Shown piece by piece: positions 44,005 through 50,981 of a stretch of 64,000 nucleotides of DNA (positions are counted from its first letter, which is position 1; each line of letters opens with the position of its first letter). Under the pieces are notes generated by a model that worked only from the letters and a program-made list of their open reading frames with translations, was not told the origin of the DNA and did no database searches. The stretch is from the NCBI RefSeq assembly GCF_000682695.1, contig NZ_AWFG01000019.1, forward strand, positions 124,001-188,000, given 5' to 3'. The DNA comes from Hyphomonas chukchiensis (GTDB lineage Bacteria > Pseudomonadota > Alphaproteobacteria > Caulobacterales > Hyphomonadaceae). The position numbers and the translations under genes are program-made.

Positions 44005-45509
44005 GCCCTGACATGCTGATCCTTGCTGCCCTTTGCATCCCGCTGCTGATCGCTGCAGGCATTGCCGCTGCCGGGCGTTTCCCGAACGTGCGCGAGGGCG
44101 TGACCCTTGTCGGCTCCGTGATCCTCCTCGGCGTGGTGATTGCGCTGGCCGTGGCCGTGTCAAATGGTGAGACGCCTTATCTAGATCTCGGTGCGGCGGC
44201 GCCGGGCCTGTCCTTCACGTTCAAGCTCGAACCGCTCGGCGCCCTGTTTGCGCTGGTCGCCAGCGGGCTCTGGATCGTCAACTCGTTCTATTCGATCGGC
44301 TACATGCGCGGGAACCGCGAACGTAACCAGACGCGCTTCTACATCTGCTTTGCCTTCGCCATTTTCGGCGCGCTGGGCGTTGCCATGTCGGGCAACCTGT
44401 TCACGCTGTTCGTGTTCTATGAAGTGCTGACCCTGTCGACCTATCCGTTGGTTGCGCACAAGGGCGATGCGGCGGCCAAGCGCGGTGGACGCATCTACCT
44501 GCTGACGCTCCTCGGCACTTCCATCGGCCTCTTCCTCACCGCTGTGATGTGGACCTGGACGCTGGCCGGCCAGAACCTCGACTTCGTGCAGGGCGGCCTT
44601 CTGGCGGGCCTGAACATCAGCCCGGCCGTCTCGACCGCGCTGCTCCTGCTCTTCGCCTTCGGTATCGGCAAGGCGGCGCTCATGCCGGTGCATTTCTGGC
44701 TGCCCAATGCCATGGTCGCCCCGACGCCCGTGTCGGCGCTGCTGCACGCCGTGGCCGTTGTGAAGGCTGGCGTATTCACCGTGATGAAAGTGTCCATCTT
44801 CATCTTCGGCGAAGACCTGCTCCAGGCCACGCCGGGGCGTGAGTTCATTCTCGGGGTCGCCTGTTTCACCATGATTGTCGGTTCGCTTGTCGCGATGACC
44901 AAAGACAACCTCAAGGCAAGGCTTGCCTACTCGACGATTGCCCAGCTCGCCTATGTGACGGCCGGTGCTATGATTGCCAACCAGGCCGGTTTCCTCGGCG
45001 GCAGCATCCAGATCGCGGCCCACGCTGTGGGCAAGATGACCCTCTTCATGTGTGCGGGTGCCATTTACGTCGCCACCGGCGCGACCAACATTTCCCAGAT
45101 GCGCGGCCTTGGCCGCCGCATGCCCATGGTCTTCATCGCCTTCTTCATCGCCTCCCTCTCGATCATCGGCATTCCGCCCATGGCCGGCGCCTGGGCGAAA
45201 TATGAGCTGATGCAGGGCGCCATTGATGGTGGTGACACCTATGTGCCGTGGATCCTGATCGGCTCGTCGCTGCTGAACATCGCCTACCTGCTGCCGATCC
45301 CGATCCTCGCGCTGATGCCGCCGCCCGGATCGCCCGAGCCTAAGGCGTTCAAGCGTCCCGGGGGCGCGCCAGCGCTGACCGTCGCGGCACCTGTCTTCAC
45401 GGCAGCGCTGTGTATCATCCTCTTCTTCCTCATGGGGCCGCTGGCTGATTTCCTCGCGCCCTCCGTTGGCGGCAGCGCTGCGCCCATCGTTACAGGAGTC
45501 CAGCCATGA
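44001..45509 (+). CDS. Antiporter-like subunit D, second copy
   Basis: This 502-residue membrane protein has the channel glutamate in LFVFYEVLTLSTYPLVAHK and the lysine in FGIGKAALMPVHFWLPNAMVAPTPVSALLHAVAVVKAG. The HAVAVVKAG segment is closer to NuoL/NuoM than that of the first copy. It therefore probably takes the MrpA-like (NuoL) position. Confidence 0.88.
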   Translation: MSPDMLILAALCIPLLIAAGIAAAGRFPNVREGVTLVGSVILLGVVIALAVAVSNGETPYLDLGAAAPGLSFTFKLEPLGALFALVASGLWIVNSFYSIGYMRGNRERNQTRFYICFAFAIFGALGVAMSGNLFTLFVFYEVLTLSTYPLVAHKGDAAAKRGGRIYLLTLLGTSIGLFLTAVMWTWTLAGQNLDFVQGGLLAGLNISPAVSTALLLLFAFGIGKAALMPVHFWLPNAMVAPTPVSALLHAVAVVKAGVFTVMKVSIFIFGEDLLQATPGREFILGVACFTMIVGSLVAMTKDNLKARLAYSTIAQLAYVTAGAMIANQAGFLGGSIQIAAHAVGKMTLFMCAGAIYVATGATNISQMRGLGRRMPMVFIAFFIASLSIIGIPPMAGAWAKYELMQGAIDGGDTYVPWILIGSSLLNIAYLLPIPILALMPPPGSPEPKAFKRPGGAPALTVAAPVFTAALCIILFFLMGPLADFLAPSVGGSAAPIVTGVQP

Positions 45510-45943
45510 GCAATGACACGCCTGAAACCCGCGACAAGTCCGGCCGTTTCCTCAGCCGTGCCGCCGAAAAGGCGCACGACCTGCACACCGTTTCCGATGA
45601 GGGCGTTCACCCGATGGCGAAGATCCTGTTCGGCTGGACGGAAGCCAAGAATATCGGCGCCATCATGTTCTGGGGCCTCGGCATCCTCGGCGCCTTCCTC
45701 ATCGTGCTCGACGTTTTCGTGCACCGGCATGACTATTTCACCTTTGCCAATTCGACCGGCTTCTATGGCCTTTACGGTTTTGCCTGCTTCGCCTTCGTGG
45801 TGCTGATGGGCTGGCCGCTGGGTAACCTGCTGCGTCGCAGCGAGAACTATTATGGCGATGCCGGCGGCCCGCCCGCTGATGTCGACCCGGACAGGCCCAT
45901 GCCGCCTGAAAATGCGCATCCGACCTATGAGGGAGACGACTGA
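45506..45943 (+). CDS. Small membrane subunit of unknown family in the antiporter operon
   Basis: This 145-residue protein has two clear helices (NIGAIMFWGLGILGAFLIVLDV and a second around GLYGFACFAFVVLMGWPL). A hydrophilic N-terminus contains KSGRFLSRAAEKAHDLHTVSDEGVHP, and the acidic Pro-rich tail contains DVDPDRPMPPENAHP. It overlaps both flanking antiporter genes (4 nt and 1 nt), so it is very likely a structural part of the complex. I do not recognise it among standard MrpA-G subunits. Confidence 0.7.
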   Translation: MSNDTPETRDKSGRFLSRAAEKAHDLHTVSDEGVHPMAKILFGWTEAKNIGAIMFWGLGILGAFLIVLDVFVHRHDYFTFANSTGFYGLYGFACFAFVVLMGWPLGNLLRRSENYYGDAGGPPADVDPDRPMPPENAHPTYEGDD

Positions 45944-47691
45944 TGCCCGCCTTCCTGACTGCCCTGAACCCCGGCTGGCTGCTGATCCTTGCAGGCGTCG
46001 TGGCGATTTTTCTACCCATGCGCCGCGCGCGTCAGGGCATTGCCATTGCCGCGCCCCTGGTTGGCATCGCGCTTCTGGCGATGGCCGATCAGAATGTGAA
46101 CCACCTGACGGCCAGCGTCATGGGCATGGACCTTGTGCTTTACCGCGTCGACGGGCTGAGCTTCGTATTCGGTCTCGCCTTCCTGATCGCTGCGCTACTG
46201 AACGCCATCTATGCCTGGCACACCGATGACCGCGTGCAGGACGGTATGGCACTGGCCTATGGGGGCGCGGCTGTTGCGGCGGCCTTCTGCGGCGACCTGA
46301 TGACCCTGTTCATCTTCTGGGAAATCACGGCTGTCACCTCGGTCTTCATGGTGCTTGGGGCCGGGACGCGCGCGTCCTATTTTGCGTCCATGCGCTATCT
46401 CGGCGTCCAGATCCTGTCGGGCGTTCTGCTGCTTGCGGGCATCGCCTATGTCTATAAGGATACAGGCAGCATCAGCCTGAAAGTGTTCGAAAACCTGGCG
46501 GAGCCGGGCGCACTGCTCATCTTCATCGCTTTCGGCATCAAGGCGGCTTTCCCCTTCCTCCACAACTGGCTGCAGGATTCCTATCCGAAGGCCTCTGTTG
46601 TCGGCGCTGTGGTCCTGTCGGCCTTCACGACGAAGCTCGCGGTCTATGCCTGCGCGCGCATGTTCCCCGGTCAGGATGCGCTGATCTGGATCGGCGCCGT
46701 CATGACCTGCTTCCCGGTCTTCTTTGCCGTGCTCGAGAACGACCTGCGCAAGGTTCTGGCCTATTCGACGAACAACCAGATCGGCTTCATGATCTGCGCC
46801 ATCGGCGTCGGCACCCCGCTGGCGCTGAACGGCGCCGTGGCCCACGCCTTTGCGGACATCATGTTCAAGGGCCTGCTGTTCATGTCCATGGGCGCTGTCC
46901 TCTACCGGACGGGCACGACCAAGGCCTCCGAACTGGGCGGCCTTTACCGCTCCATGCCATGGACGACCGTGTTCTGCCTCATCGGGGCCATCTCGATCTC
47001 GGCCATGCCGCTCTTCTCGGCCTTCGTGACCAAGTCCATGATCCTAAGCGCCGTGGCCCATGCCGGCCTGCCGATCATCTGGCTGATGCTGATGTTTGCT
47101 TCTGCCGGTGTGCTTGAGCATTCGGGCATCAAGATCCCGTACTTCGCCTTCTTCGGTCATGACAGTGGCCGCCGCGTGAAAGAGGCGCCATTCAACATGC
47201 TGCTCGCCATGGGCATGGCGGCGTTCATCTGCATCGCCATCGGCATTCCGGCCATCGTGCCCGGCCTTGGCTATGAATGGCTCTACAACCTGCTGCCCTA
47301 TCGCGAAGAGGCGATGTCGTACCAACCGTTCACCTTCGATCATATCCTGACGCAGATGCAGCTGCTCGTGCTCGCCACGTTCGCCTTCGTCGTGCTCAAG
47401 CGGTTCGGCCTCTACCCGCCCGAAAAGCCCGGCACGATCCTCGATACCGACTGGGCCTATCGCAAGATCGGCTTCGGCATGGCCAAGTGGCTTGGCACGG
47501 TCTGGGGCAAGGTTGGTCCGGCCATGACGGCGGTCTTCTTCGGCATCACAGGACGGGCCTATGACCGGATCGAGGCCGCTTTCAGTCCGCGGGGCGAACT
47601 CGCTCGCGGGGCGCTGACGGGCGCGATGGCGATCTGGACGGCTGCGTTGCTGGGGCTGGTGCTACTGCTCGCCTTTGTGACTGTCGGCTAG
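45943..47691 (+). CDS. Antiporter-like subunit D, third copy, C-terminally extended
   Basis: This 582-residue membrane protein has the channel glutamate in LFIFWEITAVTSVF and the lysine in FGIKAAFPFLHNWLQDSYPKAS. It is about 75 residues longer than the other two copies. The extra C-terminal part contains ILDTDWAYRKIGFGMAKWLGTVWG and a last hydrophobic helix. The extension resembles the amphipathic arm of some NuoL-type proteins, which is inference. Confidence 0.88.
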   Translation: MPAFLTALNPGWLLILAGVVAIFLPMRRARQGIAIAAPLVGIALLAMADQNVNHLTASVMGMDLVLYRVDGLSFVFGLAFLIAALLNAIYAWHTDDRVQDGMALAYGGAAVAAAFCGDLMTLFIFWEITAVTSVFMVLGAGTRASYFASMRYLGVQILSGVLLLAGIAYVYKDTGSISLKVFENLAEPGALLIFIAFGIKAAFPFLHNWLQDSYPKASVVGAVVLSAFTTKLAVYACARMFPGQDALIWIGAVMTCFPVFFAVLENDLRKVLAYSTNNQIGFMICAIGVGTPLALNGAVAHAFADIMFKGLLFMSMGAVLYRTGTTKASELGGLYRSMPWTTVFCLIGAISISAMPLFSAFVTKSMILSAVAHAGLPIIWLMLMFASAGVLEHSGIKIPYFAFFGHDSGRRVKEAPFNMLLAMGMAAFICIAIGIPAIVPGLGYEWLYNLLPYREEAMSYQPFTFDHILTQMQLLVLATFAFVVLKRFGLYPPEKPGTILDTDWAYRKIGFGMAKWLGTVWGKVGPAMTAVFFGITGRAYDRIEAAFSPRGELARGALTGAMAIWTAALLGLVLLLAFVTVG

Positions 47692-47821
47692 TTATCTATT
47701 GGCAGCGCAAGTGCCTGCATGTGTACGCAGAGTTGTCTCTGCATACCGAGGGCTGCATTTTATTATTTACTATTAGTTTTCTTCAGCTACGCCAGAATAG
47801 ATCGTGGCTGGGGAGAAGCTA

Positions 47822-48238
47822 ATGACTGATGCTCTTAAGAGTACTGCGCGGGATAGTGTGGTCATCGAACTTGCGAGCGAGATTGTATCTGCTTTCGTGC
47901 GGAACAACTCTGTTTCGGCAGCCGAACTGCCAGATCTGATCCGAAGTGTTCATGCCTCGCTGTCTGCACTGGGCACGCCAGATGCGGACCAGAGCCGCCA
48001 GAAACCGGCCGTTTCGGTCAAGCGCTCCCTCGGTGAGGATTTCCTCGTCTGCCTTGAGGACGGGAAGAAGTTCAAGTCGCTGAAGCGCCACCTGCGGACC
48101 AAGTATGACATGTCGCCCGATGAATATCGGGAAAAATGGAACCTCCCCCCTGACTATCCCATGGTCGCGCCGGGCTATTCCAAGCATCGTTCAATGCTGG
48201 CCAAAAAGATGGGCCTGGGTAAAGGCGAGAAAGTCTAG
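47822..48238 (+). CDS. mucR: MucR/Ros-family zinc-finger regulator
   Basis: This 138-residue regulator has the Ros/MucR finger in its C-terminal half: FLVCLEDGKKFKSLKRHLRTKYDMSPDEYREKWNLPPDYPMVAPGYSKHRS (read as consecutive motifs). The first zinc ligand is the Cys of CLED, and the position of the second Cys in Ros is Asp, as in several MucR homologues. ATG 47822 with SD GGGGAG was chosen over GTG 47804. MucR proteins bind AT-rich, TA-step DNA and control cell-cycle, surface and virulence genes. The upstream 100 bp is unusually AT-rich (ATTTTATTATTTACTATTAG), suiting autoregulation. Confidence 0.92.
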   Translation: MTDALKSTARDSVVIELASEIVSAFVRNNSVSAAELPDLIRSVHASLSALGTPDADQSRQKPAVSVKRSLGEDFLVCLEDGKKFKSLKRHLRTKYDMSPDEYREKWNLPPDYPMVAPGYSKHRSMLAKKMGLGKGEKV

Positions 48239-48315
48239 TTGTTGGTTGCGAATACTGTTCGTTACGGTGTCGCAACGAAATAAATTTGTAAGACTGGTTA
48301 ACAAATCCTGTAGTT

Positions 48316-48364
48316 GACTCTTGATCTGCGACTCCACTCGCGCGATAGGTGATTCTGTCGAATC
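48316..48364. promoter_or_regulatory. Cluster of four GANTC (CcrM-type) sites upstream of the PAS gene
   Basis: GACTC at 48316-48320, GACTC at 48330-48334, GATTC at 48351-48355 and GAATC at 48360-48364 lie within 49 bp and end 19 bp before the ATG at 48384. GANTC is the target of the alphaproteobacterial cell-cycle methylase CcrM, and clusters in promoters are typical of GcrA/CcrM control. The last two sites are the arms of a palindrome. Confidence 0.55.
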
Positions 48365-48368
48365 ACCT
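48347..48368 (+). promoter_or_regulatory. Perfect 9-bp stem hairpin/palindrome before the PAS gene
   Basis: AGGTGATTC (48347-48355), a 4-nt loop TGTC and GAATCACCT (48360-48368) pair perfectly. No T-run follows (TTGGGGG), so it is a poor terminator for mucR. It lies 15 bp before the PAS gene start and next to its G-rich RBS. It could be an operator, or an RNA hairpin near the ribosome site. Confidence 0.5.
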
Positions 48369-48383
48369 TGGGGGTGGCCCACG

Positions 48384-48875
48384 ATGTCTAAGAAACCTGT
48401 ATTCCAGGGCGTAACGATCGCCCAGCAAGCCTTGATAAATTACTGGAAACAGCTGCGCGACGAAGGCGGCTGCGTCCGGCGCGAGGCAATCGATCCCGGC
48501 GCGCTCCGCAGCATGCTGGCCAGTATTTCCATCGTCCAGTTTGACGAGTCAGGCGATGGTCGCTTCCGGATCGCCGGCTCACGCCTTCGAGACATTTTCG
48601 GCATGGAGGCGCGCGGGCGCCGGGTTGCCGATGTCATCGGCGAGTATGGCGATGCTTTCGCGCTCGGCCTGTCAGTCGCGCTTGAACGGCGTGCGCCAGT
48701 TGGCGGCGTCATCGAGCAGGCGAACGGCATGCATGCCTGGCTGCGTTTGCCGCTGCTGGACTCAAACGGTCAGCTCACCATGGTGCTCTGCCATGACGAG
48801 ATGCTGCCCAGCCGCCGTCTGATCACGCCGAACAGCGACTCCGTCCACACGTCTTCCCCGCGCGCGGCCGCCTGA
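48384..48875 (+). CDS. PAS-domain protein (PAS_5 family)
   Basis: This 163-residue protein is essentially one PAS domain (about residues 10-140). QALINYWKQLRDEGGCVRREAIDP and DGRFRIAGSRLRDIFGMEARGRRVADVI fit the PAS_5 family, common in Alphaproteobacteria and without an attached output domain. I chose ATG 48384, preceded by GGGGGTGG, over a start at 48321 that would pass through the GANTC cluster. The ligand and partner are unknown. Confidence 0.85.
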   Translation: MSKKPVFQGVTIAQQALINYWKQLRDEGGCVRREAIDPGALRSMLASISIVQFDESGDGRFRIAGSRLRDIFGMEARGRRVADVIGEYGDAFALGLSVALERRAPVGGVIEQANGMHAWLRLPLLDSNGQLTMVLCHDEMLPSRRLITPNSDSVHTSSPRAAA

Positions 48876-48976
48876 ATCGCCTGCACAGCCTGATGTCGTC
48901 TTGATGACATAGGAAAGTTATCCTACACCTTCCGGGGCCGGGTAGTCTTCTGCCTGCCAACCAGAAGGAGACAGTG

Positions 48977-49342
48977 ATGGCGAAATTCGATCCCCAGAAA
49001 GACGAGGACCGCGCCTATCTGGCGGCGGCACTGACGGCCTATGCGCTGGGCCTGAAGCTTGAGGCCGTGCTGTCGCCAGAACGCGGCAGGCCGATAGAGG
49101 CCCGCGCCCGACACATCGCGATGTATCTCACACATGTGGCGCTGGGCATGAGCCTCGCCCGGGTGGCGCGTGCCTTTGACCGTGACCGTTCAACGGTCGC
49201 CTACGCCTGCCACCTCGTGGAAGACAAACGCGATGATGCGGACTTCGATAACTGGCTCGATCAGCTGTCGCTGGGCCTGTCGAGTGTTGTGCTGCTGGGC
49301 ATTGCGCCGCGACTGGCCTGTTCCAATTCGCTCAGGCGGTGA
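48977..49342 (+). CDS. Solo DnaA domain IV-like helix-turn-helix protein
   Basis: This 121-residue protein consists mostly of one helix-turn-helix domain. ARHIAMYLTHVALGMSLARVARAFDRDRSTVAYAC (read as two motifs) closely follows DnaA domain IV, including the DRSTVxxAC signature equivalent to DHTTVLHAC, which contacts the DnaA box. The AAA+ ATPase domain is absent. A GTG at 48974 is also possible; SD AAGGAGA precedes both. It could compete for DnaA boxes or be a transcription regulator. Confidence 0.8.
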   Translation: MAKFDPQKDEDRAYLAAALTAYALGLKLEAVLSPERGRPIEARARHIAMYLTHVALGMSLARVARAFDRDRSTVAYACHLVEDKRDDADFDNWLDQLSLGLSSVVLLGIAPRLACSNSLRR

Positions 49343-49751
49343 GGGCCGCATGGGCATCGTTACGGATACGCTCCAGCATGGAGGCAAGGCCGTTGGAGCG
49401 CTGGGCGGTCAGCGCGCCCGACACGCCGATTTCGTCGAGCAGGGCCTTGGCATCGAAGGCCTCGGCCTCAGCCGGTGTCGCGCCGGAATAGAGCCGGATC
49501 AGAAGCGCAATCAGGCCGGAGACGATCATCGCATCGGATTCGGCCCGCACGATCAGCCGGCCGTCTTCCATATGCGTCACCATCCAGACCTGTGAGGCGC
49601 AGCCCCGCACAATTGTCTCGTCTGATTTTTCGCCGGGTGCCAGCGGCGGGTTCGCCTTGCCCAGATCGATGATGTGGGCATACCGCGCCTCCCAGTCTTC
49701 CAGCCAGGAAAACTCTTCACGTATCTCTGCGGCAGCCGATTCAATACTCAT
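49332..49751 (-). CDS. sufE: SufE-family sulfur acceptor
   Basis: This 139-residue protein accepts persulfide sulfur from the SufS desulfurase and passes it to Fe-S assembly. The catalytic cysteine is Cys51 in VRGCASQVW. A start at 49808 would add 19 residues; ATG 49751 fits SufE. No other suf gene is near. It is convergent with the DnaA-HTH gene, overlapping it by 11 bp. Confidence 0.93.
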   Translation of the reverse strand: MSIESAAAEIREEFSWLEDWEARYAHIIDLGKANPPLAPGEKSDETIVRGCASQVWMVTHMEDGRLIVRAESDAMIVSGLIALLIRLYSGATPAEAEAFDAKALLDEIGVSGALTAQRSNGLASMLERIRNDAHAALTA

Positions 49752-49841
49752 GTGCCGGAGATGGGGCATCGCGCGGCAAAAGAAAACCCCCGGCGCCGTA
49801 ATGGCCACCGGGGGTCTGGTCTTTTCAAGGGGCGGTTTGGT

Positions 49842-50819
49842 CTACTGGTAGACGCCGCCGATGCACTTACCGACATCCGACAGGGCATGCTCGCCGATGC
49901 AGAACGGCACTTCATATTGCTGGTTCGCGGCGGCAACGCATTGCTGCAGGTTAAGGTTTGCCATGTTGAGGCAGCCCTTGGTCTCGCGCTCTGCCATGGC
50001 CGAGTTGATCTGGGTTGAGTTCTTCTCGGTGCTGGCACCCAGCACGCGATAGGCAGCGAGCGTGGCGATCTGGTCGGCCACAGGTTCCTTGCCGAACTTC
50101 ACGCGCTTGCGGTTGCCGGTGAGGCCCGATGTGACAGCGGCCGGAAACTTAATGGCGCTGGCGGCGCCCGACACGTTGTCCCACAGCGAAGGGGCGCCCG
50201 TGCTGCCGGCCTGAACGAGGACCGAATCAAAATCCGTAGCGTTCATGGCTGTAACGAGGCCAAGCTTGGCTGGAATGCCGGCCGACTGGCTCAAATCGAG
50301 GCCGCGTGCCTTGGCGCCGGAATTACCGATCTTTGCCTTGGCCCAGCCGGAGGCCTGAAGCGAATAGGCCTGTTCCTTGACATAGGCGGCTGCGCTGTTG
50401 AGGCGTCGGCTGTCCGCTTCCGTGGCTGTCAGGGCCGAGCTGACGGCATTGTCGCCGCCGCTGAGTGTGCGGGCATATCGCACGTCGTTACGCATGCCGC
50501 TTTCCAGTGCGTCCCGTCCGTAGAAGCTTTCGATGTCGTGCACGGCAGCTCGATATTCCGGGTTTTGCGAAGCGATCAGCGCGGAATACGCGATCCAGCC
50601 TTTTGACAGCTGGTCGGGATTGTGGCCGCCCAGCGAAGTGAGGGCATGGTCGATGTCCCCAGCGGAAGACAGTGGTTTGTCTTTCACGTCTGTGACGTCC
50701 GACTGGTACGTGGCATATACTGCAGCTGTATCCGAAATCGGATCGGTACCCTGCGCACTTGCGCCTGCTGCCAGTCCCAATCCGACAAATGCCGCCCCGA
50801 TCATTCTGATGGTTTTCAT
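49842..50819 (-). CDS. Secreted protein of unknown function
   Basis: This 325-residue protein has a signal peptide (MKTIRMIGAAFVGLGLAAGASA-Q as split; cleavage near residue 22) and a mainly helical Ala/Ser-rich body. The end carries several cysteines (TKGCLNMANLNLQQC, PFCIGEHALSDVGKC), probably forming disulfides. SD GGGAGAG lies upstream. I do not recognise the family. It is divergent from the histidine kinase gene. Confidence 0.65.
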   Translation of the reverse strand: MKTIRMIGAAFVGLGLAAGASAQGTDPISDTAAVYATYQSDVTDVKDKPLSSAGDIDHALTSLGGHNPDQLSKGWIAYSALIASQNPEYRAAVHDIESFYGRDALESGMRNDVRYARTLSGGDNAVSSALTATEADSRRLNSAAAYVKEQAYSLQASGWAKAKIGNSGAKARGLDLSQSAGIPAKLGLVTAMNATDFDSVLVQAGSTGAPSLWDNVSGAASAIKFPAAVTSGLTGNRKRVKFGKEPVADQIATLAAYRVLGASTEKNSTQINSAMAERETKGCLNMANLNLQQCVAAANQQYEVPFCIGEHALSDVGKCIGGVYQ

Positions 50820-50981
50820 GGTCTCAACTCTCCCTCACGCGATACGCGATAGTCTTGCCCCATCTTCCCCACCGGGGGAACCTCACCTTGCCTGTCGAAA
50901 GCATTACAAATACAGCAAGGGATGGGAACCAGCTTCAGAATGCCTAATGAATCTCTATGGGATGTTAACGAGTCCCCCCGC

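Noticed and set aside
47727-47742. GCAGAG-TTGT-CTCTGC as terminator of the antiporter operon.
   Set aside because: The stem is only 6 bp and no T-run follows directly; the T-rich stretch begins about 15 bp later and may belong to the mucR promoter.
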